DNA of 64,000 nucleotides. It comes from Candidatus Flexifilum breve. Its GTDB lineage: Bacteria; Chloroflexota; Anaerolineae; Aggregatilineales; Phototrophicaceae. The notes under the pieces were generated by a model. The model saw only the letters and a list, made by a program, of their open reading frames with translations. It made no database searches and was not told the DNA's origin. The first letter of the stretch is position 1, and every line of letters starts with the position of its first letter. The stretch covers positions 248,001 to 312,000 of the forward strand of contig JADKGC010000006.1 of NCBI GenBank assembly GCA_016717205.1, read 5' to 3'. Positions 9,214-17,784 of the stretch are shown one piece after another. Both the position numbers and the translations under genes were made by a program.

Positions 9214-9243
9214 TTGCATTTTGGGAACGTTCTCAGTTATACT
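9214..9243 (+). promoter_or_regulatory. Probable promoter of LacI regulator B
   Basis: A -10 like TATACT (9238-9243) stands 18 bp after a weak -35 TTGCAT (9214-9219). The LacI-type operator at 9222-9235 fills the spacer exactly, a classic repression layout. Confidence 0.5.
9222..9235. promoter_or_regulatory. LacI-type operator 1
   Basis: TGGGAACGTTCTCA is a 14-bp near-palindrome centred on AACGTT with one mismatched symmetric pair. It differs by one base from the site at 22829 before GH94. Autoregulation by the LacI product encoded downstream at 9304 is the simplest reading; regulator A is an alternative. Confidence 0.6.
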
Positions 9244-9303
9244 GGGCGAAATTGAACAATACTGAACTTTGTAGCAACTAATCGCATTGTTCTAGGAAAA
9301 GCC

Positions 9304-10377
9304 ATGTCCGGGCGAATTAGTATTCACGACATCGCCAAAGCCGCAGACGTTTCGCGCTCGACCGTATCCCGAGTTGTCAATCACGATGTGAATGTCAGCC
9401 CGGAGACCCGTGCTCGGGTGCTCGAAGTGATCGAACGCCTGCAATACACCCCGAATCACGCGGCGCGCGCCCTCGTTAAGCAGCGTTCGCAGGTGATCGG
9501 CGTCGTGATGCCCGGTACCGCGAATGTTTTCTTCGGGGATAACTCGTATTTCCCCATGCTCCTGCAAGGGATTGTCGAAGCGGGCAATCACCACGACCAG
9601 AATTTACTGCTGTGTCTCGGTAATGTGGGCGAACCGCGCGAACACTTCAGCCAGCGGATTTTGCGCAATCGCATTGGCGATGGCTACATCATCGCGTCGA
9701 TTGAAAACGACGATCCGCTGATTGATCACCTTGTGCAATCTGCACCAAATTTTGTCATGGTCGAACGCCCACAGCGGTACGCCGATGTCATCAGTTCGGT
9801 GACGGTCGATAACGTGCACGCGGGGCAGGTCGCGACCGAACACCTGATCAGCCTCGGCTACAAGCGGATTGCGCACATCAGCGGGCAGTTGAGCATCGCT
9901 GACGGTCAGGATCGGTTGGAAGGGTATCGTAGGGCGCTCGCCGTGGCGAACATCCCCTACGACCCGGATCTCATCTATGTGTCGCAGTTTACGTATGAGG
10001 CGGGTGTCGAAGCGATGCGGGCGCTGCTGCACCATCAGCCGGACGCCGTGTTCGCTGCCTGCGATGCCTCGGCGCGCGGTGCGATTGCCGCCGTCCAGCA
10101 GGCTGGGCTGCGCGTACCCGAAGACATCGGCATCGTCGGCTTTGACGATCTCGATGTGGCGACCAAGACGACCCCACACCTCACGACCATTCAGCAGCCG
10201 GTTCAGCAGAAGGGCGCTGCCGCCGTCGAGCTCCTGCTCGACCTGATCAGCGGTAAGAAAGTCAGCCCCCAGCAAATCGTGCTCCCTTCCAAGCTCGTCA
10301 TCCGCGAATCCTGCGGTGCGAAGATACGTAAGGCAATATCGGCAAAGGAGGTGCAGTCCCCATCGGTATTCACCTAA
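9304..10377 (+). CDS. LacI-family transcriptional regulator B
   Basis: A 357-residue LacI/GalR regulator. The HTH is ISIHDIAKAADVSRSTVSRVVN (residues 5-26) with hinge PNHAARALVKQRSQVIGVVMP; the effector domain ends in GFDDLDVATKTTPHLTTIQQP. ATG 9304 has TAGGAAAAG just upstream. It is 56 bp before a sugar-binding-protein gene on the same strand, so it likely controls that importer. The operator in its own promoter and the sister site at GH94 suggest a small beta-glucan regulon, with a sugar or oligosaccharide effector. Confidence 0.93.
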   Translation: MSGRISIHDIAKAADVSRSTVSRVVNHDVNVSPETRARVLEVIERLQYTPNHAARALVKQRSQVIGVVMPGTANVFFGDNSYFPMLLQGIVEAGNHHDQNLLLCLGNVGEPREHFSQRILRNRIGDGYIIASIENDDPLIDHLVQSAPNFVMVERPQRYADVISSVTVDNVHAGQVATEHLISLGYKRIAHISGQLSIADGQDRLEGYRRALAVANIPYDPDLIYVSQFTYEAGVEAMRALLHHQPDAVFAACDASARGAIAAVQQAGLRVPEDIGIVGFDDLDVATKTTPHLTTIQQPVQQKGAAAVELLLDLISGKKVSPQQIVLPSKLVIRESCGAKIRKAISAKEVQSPSVFT

Positions 10378-10433
10378 CCCTTATCCGTTCAATTGCGTTT
10401 CAAGCTTTTGTATATGCTAGAGGGAAATTCACA

Positions 10434-11819
10434 ATGTCCAAGAAACTATTTGTCGTCATGCTGTTGGCCCTCCTGCTCGTCGGAGCAGTGATGCCCGCCG
10501 CGGCTCAGGAACCCGTTACGATTACGTGGTTCGTCGGTTTGGGTACTGGTACGAATTCGGAACAGATCGAAGTTCAGAATCAGGTCGTGGCGGACTTCAA
10601 TGCGTCGCACGATGACATCGAACTGGTGATCAACATCGCCGCCAGCAACGAAACCTCGCGCGACACCCTCAGCACCCTCATTGCTGCGGGCACCCCGCCG
10701 GATATCGTTGGCCCCGTCGGCGTCGCCGGTTCCAACTCGTTTGCCGATCAGTGGGCGACGAACATCGACCAGTTGGCAGCGGATGCTGGCTTCGACACCA
10801 CCGTGTTTGACCCCGCGTTGATCGACCTGTACCGCACCCCCGAAGGCACGCTGAGCGGTCTGCCGTTCGCCGTGTATCCCGCCGTCACGTACTACAACAT
10901 CGACCTGTTCGACGAAGCTGGCCTGAACTACCCGCCGGCCGAATTCGGCGCGCCGTATGTGATGCCCGATGGCACCGAAGTCGCGTGGGACTACAACACC
11001 GTTGCCGAAATCGCCAAGATTCTGACGGTGGACGCCAATGGTAACGACGCGACGATGGAAGGTTTCGACCCCGCCGCGATTGAACAGTACGGCATGAACT
11101 TCCAGTGGGCGCGTCTCCGCCTGATCTGGACGAACCTGCAGCCGTCCGACCAGTACTACAATGCGGAAACCAACAGCATCAGCGTTCCGGAAGAATGGAC
11201 GCAGGCGACGCAGTGGTATTGGGACCGGATTTGGGCCGACCACACCGCGCCGAACGCTACCGCCGCGGCCAGTGAAGTTCTGCAGCCCAGCGGTTTCGCC
11301 TCGGGCAACCTCGGTATGGCGATTGTGCCCCTGTGGTACACCTGCTGCCTCGACAACTCGGTTGGCAACTTCACGTGGGATATCGCCCCGGTTCCGGCCT
11401 CGTTTGACGGCGAACAGCACGTCGCGATGGATGCCGACACGTTCCGTCTGGTCGCCGCCTCGGCGCACCCCGCGGAAGCTTTCGAAGTTCTGCGTTACCT
11501 CGTGACCGACGCCGCCCCGGCGCTCGCCAGCGTTTACGGTGCCTTCCCGGCGCTGCCCGCGGCTCAGCCGACCTGGGTTGAAACCATCAGCGCCCGTTAC
11601 CCGATGGGCGTGAACTGGGACGTCGCGGCTGCCAGCCTCGCGTACTCGAACCCCGGCCCGATGCACCACGAATCGAACGTCCCGAACTACACGGCCGTCT
11701 ATGACCGTGAATTCGCCCTCCTGTCGCTGATCGAAGGCGATACGGGTGCGGACATGGACATCGCCGCTGAACTCGAAACGTTCGCGACGGACGCGACCGC
11801 TATCGTTCAGGGTCAGTAA
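10434..11819 (+). CDS. Extracellular sugar-binding protein of ABC importer 1
   Basis: A 461-residue family-1-type solute-binding protein. A Sec signal peptide ends about residue 25 (AAAQ). There is no lipobox Cys, unusual for a monoderm-like cell where such proteins are normally lipid-anchored. The mature domain starts VTITWFVGLGTG and has several Trp-rich patches typical of oligosaccharide binding. Its gene is followed by a strong hairpin and then the two permeases. Context (GH3, GH9, GH94, LacI B) suggests beta-gluco-oligosaccharides, but the ligand cannot be read from the sequence. Confidence 0.88.
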   Translation: MSKKLFVVMLLALLLVGAVMPAAAQEPVTITWFVGLGTGTNSEQIEVQNQVVADFNASHDDIELVINIAASNETSRDTLSTLIAAGTPPDIVGPVGVAGSNSFADQWATNIDQLAADAGFDTTVFDPALIDLYRTPEGTLSGLPFAVYPAVTYYNIDLFDEAGLNYPPAEFGAPYVMPDGTEVAWDYNTVAEIAKILTVDANGNDATMEGFDPAAIEQYGMNFQWARLRLIWTNLQPSDQYYNAETNSISVPEEWTQATQWYWDRIWADHTAPNATAAASEVLQPSGFASGNLGMAIVPLWYTCCLDNSVGNFTWDIAPVPASFDGEQHVAMDADTFRLVAASAHPAEAFEVLRYLVTDAAPALASVYGAFPALPAAQPTWVETISARYPMGVNWDVAAASLAYSNPGPMHHESNVPNYTAVYDREFALLSLIEGDTGADMDIAAELETFATDATAIVQGQ

Positions 11820-11838
11820 GCACCACTTCGTACTACCT

Positions 11839-11864
11839 TGGGGGAGGGAGCAATCCCTCCCCCA
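11839..11864 (+). terminator. Intercistronic hairpin after binding protein 1
   Basis: A perfect 11-bp stem (TGGGGGAGGGA, 11839-11849, with its complement at 11854-11864) closed by a GCAA tetraloop, without a U-run. Its place between binding-protein and permease genes suggests 3' mRNA stabilisation or partial termination, keeping binding protein in excess. Confidence 0.7.
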
Positions 11865-11963
11865 GTCTGTGTAATTGATCCAACTTGCTCGCAATAATGC
11901 TTATAACCTGTTTAAAACTACTTAGATTTATCAACCCGCTCAGGCAGTGTTGGAGAACAACTA

Positions 11964-12932
11964 ATGGCAACAACTAATCAATCGATTTCAGCATCGCCAG
12001 TCGGGTTGTCGACGGCGCGCAAGAAATCAGGCGGACTCGAACGCCAGCAGCGCGTGTGGGGCTGGATTTTCCTCTCCCCGTGGATCGTCGGTTTCCTGCT
12101 GTTCACCGCTATCCCCATCATCGTCTCACTTTTCTTCACTTTCACCGACTTTACGCTGACGAGTTCCGAACCGATGCGGTTTGTCGGCTTGGAGAACTGG
12201 CAGCGGTTGTTCACCGACCCGATTGCCATGACGGCACTCGGCGTGACCCTGCGCTTCGCCTTGATCGCGGTGCCGTTCGGCATCATCATCCCCTTAGGGA
12301 TGGCCGCACTGCTCAACACCAAGAGCCTGTGGGGCAAAACCTTCTGGCGGCCGCTGTTCTACATGCCGTACGTTGTCCCCGCGATTTCCAGCATCTTCGT
12401 GTGGCAGAGCTTCCTCAACGGCGATACCGGCTGGCTGAACCGTCTGCTGCGTGATTTTCTCGGCGTGGTCGAACCGCCGAACTGGGTGCAGGATGCGAAC
12501 TGGATTTTGCCGGCGTTCATGCTGGTCGGCGTGTGGGGCGTCGGTAACGCGATGCTGACCATGCTGGCGACGATGCAGGGCGTGCCGACCGAACTCTACG
12601 AGGCGGCTGACGTGGACGGCGCGAATCCGCTGGTTAAGTTCCTGCGCATCACGCTGCCGATGATCTCCCCGGTCATTCTGTACAATCTGGTGTTGAGCGT
12701 CATCGGTTTGATGCAGTACTTCACGGTACCGTATGTCATGACGCGTGGTACGGGCAATCCTGGTAACTCAGCGCTGTTCTTCAACATGTATCTGTATAAG
12801 ACAGCCTTCCAGAATGCCAACATGGGCTACGGCGCGACTCAGGCCTGGTTCATCTTTATCATCGCCCTGGTTTTGACGGTGGTGCTCTTCGGGACTTCAA
12901 ACCGTTGGGTGTACTACGCGAGTGGAGACTAA
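11964..12932 (+). CDS. Sugar ABC permease 1a (MalF/UgpA type)
   Basis: A 322-residue membrane protein with six predicted segments. The conserved EAA loop is ELYEAADVDGANPLVKFLRITLPMISP (about residues 211-237), the contact site for the ATPase. The N-terminus is a short polar cytoplasmic tail ending in RVWGWIFLSPWIVGF. It forms a heterodimer with the next gene product. No ATPase gene is in the window, so the importer probably uses a shared MsmK/UgpC-type ATPase, as is common for this family. Confidence 0.93.
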   Translation: MATTNQSISASPVGLSTARKKSGGLERQQRVWGWIFLSPWIVGFLLFTAIPIIVSLFFTFTDFTLTSSEPMRFVGLENWQRLFTDPIAMTALGVTLRFALIAVPFGIIIPLGMAALLNTKSLWGKTFWRPLFYMPYVVPAISSIFVWQSFLNGDTGWLNRLLRDFLGVVEPPNWVQDANWILPAFMLVGVWGVGNAMLTMLATMQGVPTELYEAADVDGANPLVKFLRITLPMISPVILYNLVLSVIGLMQYFTVPYVMTRGTGNPGNSALFFNMYLYKTAFQNANMGYGATQAWFIFIIALVLTVVLFGTSNRWVYYASGD

Positions 12933-12937
12933 TACAA

Positions 12938-14020
12938 ATGGCTGCGGTAACCTATTCCAAATCGGTAAACACATCCCCCTGGTATAGTTTCCAGTTGAAG
13001 AAATTTGGCGTGGGCGCGCTGATCTTCCTGATCGCCTGCTCGGTCGCCTTCATCTACCTGCTGCCGTTCGGTCAAATGCTGACGACTGCGTTCAAGAGCG
13101 CGGAACAAATCGTCGGCAACACCGATGGCCTCATCTTCCCGATGTCTCCGCGCACCTTCACCTATGAAGGCGAAGCGTATCCGATTGTCAAAGTGCCGGA
13201 TGAAAACGGCGTCATGCGTGAATTGGCATTGGTCGACAAGGGGCGCCAGAGCAGCGGTTTCATTGACCCGGCGAATCCCGATGGTGGGATCATCGAATGG
13301 CAGGGCAGTTGGCGCACGCTGGAAACGGTCTATGAACTGATTCCGCATCCGGAGAATTTCCCGGAAGCGTGGGATCTGATCGACTTCCCGCGCGTGTTCT
13401 TCAACACAGCCTTCATCGCCATTACCGGGATGATCGGCACGCTGCTGTCGAGCATCTGCGTGGCTTACGCCTTTGCTCGCTTCCCCATCCCCGGCAAGAA
13501 CATCTACTTCATCATCCTGATTGGGACGATCATTCTGCCCGGGCAGGTGACGCTCATCCCGACGTATGCCTTCTTCGCCAGCATCGGCTGGACGGGTTCG
13601 TGGCTGCCGCTCATCATCCCCCACTTCTTCTCGAATGCCTATAACGTGTTCCTGCTGCGCCAGTTCTTCCTCACGCTGCCGCGCGAACTCGACGAAGCCG
13701 CGATGATCGACGGTGCTGGCCCGTTCCGCATCCTGCGCAGCGTGATCATCCCGCAGTCGTGGCCGGCGATCCTTTCGGTTGGTCTGTTCCACTTCATCTT
13801 CGCGTGGAATGACTACTTCGGCCCGCTGCTCTACACGCTCGGTAAGTCGGATCTGTGGCCGATTTCGATTGCAGTGCAGCAGTTTAACTTCCAGTACGGC
13901 CCACGTCCGGAGCTCATTCAGGCGACCTCGCTCATGGCGATGGTTCTGCCCCTGCTGATCTTCGTGTTCGCGCAGAAGGTCTTCATGCGCGGCGTGGTCG
14001 TGACGGGCGTCGAAAAGTAA
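12938..14020 (+). CDS. Sugar ABC permease 1b (MalG type) with extracellular insertion
   Basis: A 360-residue MalG-type permease with EAA loop ELDEAAMIDGAGPFRILRSVIIPQSWP. ATG 12938 is chosen five bases after the stop of permease 1a. Residues about 52-140, directly after the first membrane helix, form a long polar, beta-rich insertion (VKVPDENGVMRELALVDKG and DPANPDGG) absent from the roughly 280-residue standard family. By topology it faces outside. The second importer's MalG-type subunit has a related insertion. It may dock the unanchored binding protein. Confidence 0.92.
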   Translation: MAAVTYSKSVNTSPWYSFQLKKFGVGALIFLIACSVAFIYLLPFGQMLTTAFKSAEQIVGNTDGLIFPMSPRTFTYEGEAYPIVKVPDENGVMRELALVDKGRQSSGFIDPANPDGGIIEWQGSWRTLETVYELIPHPENFPEAWDLIDFPRVFFNTAFIAITGMIGTLLSSICVAYAFARFPIPGKNIYFIILIGTIILPGQVTLIPTYAFFASIGWTGSWLPLIIPHFFSNAYNVFLLRQFFLTLPRELDEAAMIDGAGPFRILRSVIIPQSWPAILSVGLFHFIFAWNDYFGPLLYTLGKSDLWPISIAVQQFNFQYGPRPELIQATSLMAMVLPLLIFVFAQKVFMRGVVVTGVEK

Positions 14021-14021
14021 C

Positions 14022-15356
14022 ATGCGCCGACTGTTCCTCCTGTTAGTTCTCCTCCTGTGCGGCGTGCAGATCGCCGCCGCGCAGGACGGGGCGGATTTGC
14101 AGGTCGATGCATCCGCCTCCCGCGGCCCGATCAGCCCGTACGTGTACGGCTCTAACATGAACCTGTACAGCATCATCCCGCAGAGTTTGATGGATGAAGC
14201 CCAGATGATGGGCATCAACTTCATGCGCTTTGGCGGCGGCGACACCGACCGCATGGACATGCGCACGACGATCATGGATCTGTTTGTGCTGCAAATGCGC
14301 CAGTTGGGCGCGGAGCCGCTGTGGAGCGTTCGGCTGCTCGACGGCACGCCCGAAGCCGCCGCGGAATGGGTGCGTTACGCCAATATCGAAAAAGGCTACA
14401 ACATCCGCTACTGGAGCATCGGCAACGAACCGAATCTGTTCGTCGCGTTGATGGGCGCGGAGACCTACACGGTCGACGACCTGAGTACCCAGTGGCGCGC
14501 AATTGCCGAAGCCATGCTGGAAGTCGATCCGACGATTCAGTTCGTTGGGCCGGATATCACGCAGTACGTGCCGCTGAGCATCGACGGCAATAATATCACC
14601 TTTGACTTGCGCAGCGGTACGCCGTTAGACGCCGAAGGCAATGACTGGCTGATCCCGTTCCTCGAAGCAAACGGCGATCTGCTGGCGTATGTCGGTCTGC
14701 ATCGCTATCCGTGGCCCGGCAACGGCGGCGGTGATGGCGCGACCATCGACGGTCTGCGCACGCAGCCGCAGGAATGGGATGTCGTCATCCCCAACCTGCG
14801 CACGATCATTCGCAATGCGGCGGGGCGTGACATTCCCATCGCCATCGCGGAGATCAATTCGAATTCGGCGAACAGCGTCGGCGGCCCCGCCAGCCTTGAC
14901 TCGCACTTCAACGCCCTCTGGTTGGCCGATACGCTCGGTCGGATGATCAACAACCAAGTTGAAATGGTCACCTACTGGGACATGCAGGGCGGTGCCGGAC
15001 GCGGGTGGGGCCTGTTGAGCAGCTACAACGTGCGCCCGACTGGCTATACGTATATGATGTACGCCCGCTTCGGCACGGAACTGCTGGCCGCGCAGTCCAA
15101 CGACCCGCTGGTGACTGTGTACGCGGCGCAGCGGGACGACGGCGCGGTGACGGTGATGGTCGTGAACCTCGGCGACGACGAAGCGACCAAGACGCTCTCG
15201 GTCAGCGGGTTTGCGGCGGGTGCAGAGGCGGAAGTCTGGCGCTTTGATCAGGACACGGACGCCGAGCAAATTGAGTCGGTGGCTTTCAGCGACGGTATGA
15301 GCGTGACCGTCCCCGGTCAGTCGCTGACGCTGTACGTCATTCCACCTGCGAACTAA
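14022..15356 (+). CDS. Secreted clan GH-A-type glycoside hydrolase
   Basis: A 444-residue exported protein; the signal peptide ends near residue 20 (IAAAQ). The likely acid/base is Glu136 in YWSIGNEPNLF and the nucleophile Glu277 in IPIAIAEINS, spaced as in clan A barrels; HRYPWPG lies between. A C-terminal beta domain (about 355-444, VTVMVVNLGDDEATKTLSV) completes a layout like GH44/GH51/GH39. I cannot assign the family. It starts one base after permease 1b, so it is in the importer operon and probably releases oligosaccharides for it. Confidence 0.75.
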   Translation: MRRLFLLLVLLLCGVQIAAAQDGADLQVDASASRGPISPYVYGSNMNLYSIIPQSLMDEAQMMGINFMRFGGGDTDRMDMRTTIMDLFVLQMRQLGAEPLWSVRLLDGTPEAAAEWVRYANIEKGYNIRYWSIGNEPNLFVALMGAETYTVDDLSTQWRAIAEAMLEVDPTIQFVGPDITQYVPLSIDGNNITFDLRSGTPLDAEGNDWLIPFLEANGDLLAYVGLHRYPWPGNGGGDGATIDGLRTQPQEWDVVIPNLRTIIRNAAGRDIPIAIAEINSNSANSVGGPASLDSHFNALWLADTLGRMINNQVEMVTYWDMQGGAGRGWGLLSSYNVRPTGYTYMMYARFGTELLAAQSNDPLVTVYAAQRDDGAVTVMVVNLGDDEATKTLSVSGFAAGAEAEVWRFDQDTDAEQIESVAFSDGMSVTVPGQSLTLYVIPPAN

Positions 15357-15368
15357 ATCTCAAGTCAA

Positions 15369-15392
15369 CCGGGCGGGGTTCGCCTCGCCCGG
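15369..15392 (+). terminator. Hairpin after importer 1 operon
   Basis: CCGGGCG (15369-15375) pairs with CGCCCGG (15386-15392), extended by three more pairs around a TTCG loop. No U-run follows, so it may be a weak terminator or a 3' stabiliser before the PIG-V-like gene. Confidence 0.55.
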
Positions 15393-15443
15393 CGCGGGAC
15401 ACCTTTCCTCACCGCTTTTGTACCTGGAGCACTACACAACATT

Positions 15444-16661
15444 ATGAATCGGCGCACGTTACGCACCATCGTATTGATCTGGTTGGTTTGGAGCATCGTG
15501 CTGATTGGCTATATGCAGATCGTGCAAATGCGCTATGAGCCAGACCGCCCGGATACGTCGCTGCAATGGACAGGCGATTGGACGAACCGCAACAGTCAGC
15601 GCGGCAAAGACTACTTGCTCGAACCGTTTCTCAATACCCAGGTCTCTTGGGACAGCGAATATTATCTGTCGGTTGCGACGGTCGGCTATGATGATCCTGA
15701 GATCGCCTTGGTCGAAACGCCGCACGGTGATTACAGCACGAGCTATGCCTTCTTCCCCTTGTACCCGATACTGATCAAAGCGGTGCGCCTGCCGTTTGCG
15801 CTGCTCGGCATGACGCCGATTGCTGCGTCAGTCGCCGCCGGGGTGCTCATCTCGCTGTTCGGCACGCTGGCGGGCATGATCGCGCTCTACGATATCGTGC
15901 GCGAGGAACTCGGCGAGCAGGGTGGGCTGCGCACGGTGTTCTACCTGCTGATCTTCCCGACCTCGATGTTCTTCGCGGTGGTCTACACCGAAGGGTTATT
16001 CATCGGTCTGGCCTTCGGCAGCCTCGCGCTGATGCGGCGCAAACAATTTGTGCTGGCGGCAGTTCTGGCCGCGTTGGCGACGTGGACGCGTTCGATTGGC
16101 GCGGTGCTCGTGCTGCCCATGCTGATCGCGTGGGTGTTGGCGTACCGGCAAACAGCGGAGTCACTGGACAAGCGGAAGCTGTTGTTTCAACTCCCGGTGC
16201 TGGCACTTCCGGTTATCGCCTATGGATTATGGCGGTTAGTCTACGGTGTGCAGTTCGATGCCGTCGAGGAATTCTGGTTTGGCAACCGCCTGCTCGATAT
16301 CCCGCTCACACTGCAATTCTGGGGCGGCATCCTCGAACGGGCACAGACCAATGAGCAAACATTGGTCGTGGTCGCGCTGCAAATTGTTGCGACGTTCCTG
16401 TGTCTTGTCAGCATTGTCGTCTGCCTGCGCCGTTACCCGGAGCTCGCCGTCTTTGGCTTCCTTGCGCTGCTCGTGCCCTTCACGGCGGGTGGGACGAGCA
16501 CACAAAGCACGCTGCGCTATGTGCTGGTCGTGCCGACGCTGTGGGTGATGCTTGGCCGTTGGGGACGCAGCACGAGCTTCGACCGCGGGTGGACGGTCGC
16601 CAGCGTGCTGCTGCTGGCGATGCAGGCGTACCTGTTCAGCTACGATATGTGGGTGGCGTAA
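15444..16661 (+). CDS. PIG-V-like membrane mannosyltransferase
   Basis: A 405-residue GT-C protein with about nine to ten membrane segments. Family marks: VSWDSEYYLSVATVGY in the first external loop, YAFFPLYPILIKAV, FPTSMFFAVVYTEGLF and LATWTRSIGAVLV. These resemble bacterial relatives of GPI mannosyltransferase II, which use a lipid-linked sugar. A paralogue lies at 24378. Substrate unknown; surface glycan or glycolipid synthesis is inferred. Confidence 0.78.
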   Translation: MNRRTLRTIVLIWLVWSIVLIGYMQIVQMRYEPDRPDTSLQWTGDWTNRNSQRGKDYLLEPFLNTQVSWDSEYYLSVATVGYDDPEIALVETPHGDYSTSYAFFPLYPILIKAVRLPFALLGMTPIAASVAAGVLISLFGTLAGMIALYDIVREELGEQGGLRTVFYLLIFPTSMFFAVVYTEGLFIGLAFGSLALMRRKQFVLAAVLAALATWTRSIGAVLVLPMLIAWVLAYRQTAESLDKRKLLFQLPVLALPVIAYGLWRLVYGVQFDAVEEFWFGNRLLDIPLTLQFWGGILERAQTNEQTLVVVALQIVATFLCLVSIVVCLRRYPELAVFGFLALLVPFTAGGTSTQSTLRYVLVVPTLWVMLGRWGRSTSFDRGWTVASVLLLAMQAYLFSYDMWVA

Positions 16662-16668
16662 AAGAAAG

Positions 16669-16704
16669 CCTCACCCCCAACCCCTCTCCCACGGGAGAGG
16701 GGAG
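16669..16704. repeat. Short copy of the CCTCACCCCCAACCCC repeat
   Basis: Matches the left end of the 104-bp repeats at 47591 and 50857 but goes directly into the complementary GGGAGAGGGG, giving a compact hairpin (CCCCTCTCCC with GGGAGAGGGG). It directly follows the PIG-V-like stop and may terminate it. Confidence 0.7.
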
Positions 16705-16770
16705 ACTGTTGATTTGTTTTGGGACTAGGTTTGCCGATAGCTCAGTAGAATGACATGCAGGCTAGGAGCA

Positions 16771-16838
16771 GCGGACGCCCAACGAGGCGTCCCTACAAGC
16801 TACATTCGTTTCGTAGGGACGCAATTCATTGCGTCCGC
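16771..16838. repeat. Paired GTAGGG-type hairpins, copy 2
   Basis: Hairpin A: GGACGCC (16773-16779) with GGCGTCC (16786-16792). Hairpin B: GGACGCAAT (16817-16825) with ATTGCGTCC (16828-16836). Between them GTCCCTAC (16789-16796) and GTAGGGAC (16813-16820) are complementary, and the ends GCGGAC/GTCCGC pair too. The order of outer and inner arms is reversed relative to copy 1. It sits between convergent genes. Confidence 0.7.
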
Positions 16839-16884
16839 CGGTTGGTAGCCCTGACACCACCCGTGAGAATGGGCCAGCAGCGGC

Positions 16885-17784
16885 TTAACTGTTAACGACG
16901 GGCAGCACGCAGCGATCAATTGCATCGTCGCTGGCGACTTCCGGCACGTCTTTGACCAGCGTCCAGCGTTCGACGTGTTCGACGCTGGCGGTTGGTGCTA
17001 ACGTGATCAGCGGGCTGAGCGTTTCCAGCTCCAGCATAAAGTCATTCGCGAAGACCTCAACATTGCTGCCCAAATCCGGGTAGGCCGCGTCGGCTGCATA
17101 CTCAAATTGCTTAATGAACAGGTGATCGGCATTAGTATAGGCGATCCACCCGCTCGAAACCGACGCGCCCAGCTTGAGCGGCGTTGACACATGCGGATTG
17201 TGAGCAATGCGGATGTACTTCCGCCCAAAGCCGAAGCGCGGGTCGGAGAGATCGACATATGGCCAGATAGCGAGCGTCGCATTCGGCAGCAGATCGTCGG
17301 GATGCGAACCGCGCGGCGGCAGGGGAATGACCGCCGTACCACTCGGATTCATTACTGAGAGCGCCCACACCGCGAGTTCGACACCCCACAGGTTGTGGTT
17401 GATGAGGCGATGCGTCAGCTGGACGCGGTTCGACGCGGGCGTGAGGCGGATGTCAATCTGCTTCTCGATTCCCGCCGCGTCGGTTGGCTGGATGATGCGC
17501 ACGAAGTCACCGTGATCCTCGACGGTGATCGGCGCGTTATCGGGCACGGTCGTACGTCCGGCAGCTTCCGGCGCATGCCACAGGCGATGCCCCCCGTACA
17601 ACTGCCACGCGGACCGATCCGCCGGGAGAGCCAGCGGATCGGCTTGATAGAACTCATTGCGGTCGCCGATGAAGCCGAAGTGGATGATGCGCGGCCCCAC
17701 GTCTCCGGTGATGATCAATTCCAGTACGCCATTGGCGAGACGATAGCAGTTCAGCCCACTGTAGTTCAGCCGCTCAATATACAT
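16885..17784 (-). CDS. DUF4380-like protein (galactose-mutarotase fold)
   Basis: A 299-residue cytosolic beta-sandwich protein beginning MYIERLNYSGLNCYRLANG, followed by DVGPRIIHFGF and GGHRLWHAPE, the marks of DUF4380/aldose-epimerase-like proteins. It begins directly at the stop of the GH9 gene, so the two are co-transcribed. It may epimerise or bind sugars produced by the hydrolases. No catalytic function is established for DUF4380. Confidence 0.7.
   Translation of the reverse strand: MYIERLNYSGLNCYRLANGVLELIITGDVGPRIIHFGFIGDRNEFYQADPLALPADRSAWQLYGGHRLWHAPEAAGRTTVPDNAPITVEDHGDFVRIIQPTDAAGIEKQIDIRLTPASNRVQLTHRLINHNLWGVELAVWALSVMNPSGTAVIPLPPRGSHPDDLLPNATLAIWPYVDLSDPRFGFGRKYIRIAHNPHVSTPLKLGASVSSGWIAYTNADHLFIKQFEYAADAAYPDLGSNVEVFANDFMLELETLSPLITLAPTASVEHVERWTLVKDVPEVASDDAIDRCVLPVVNS

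Larger units (their letters stand above)
9122..9259. promoter_or_regulatory. Cluster of TGAACAA half-sites between divergent LacI genes
   Basis: Five copies of TGAACAA, all in the same orientation, start at 9122, 9132, 9155, 9187 and 9253. The third is followed by its inverse, giving TGAACAAGTTCA at 9155-9166, and TGAACTT occurs at 9263. Such density in a 240-bp intergenic region is not explained by coding. The array probably binds a regulator of the divergent genes; which protein is unknown. Confidence 0.5.

Noticed and set aside
10446..11894. Long minus-strand open frame opposite binding protein 1
   Set aside because: Low-complexity Arg/Val-rich product opposite a clear solute-binding protein.
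12929..14347. Long minus-strand open frame opposite permease 1b and the GH-A-like gene
   Set aside because: Arg/Asp/His-rich shadow translation; the plus strand encodes well-known families.
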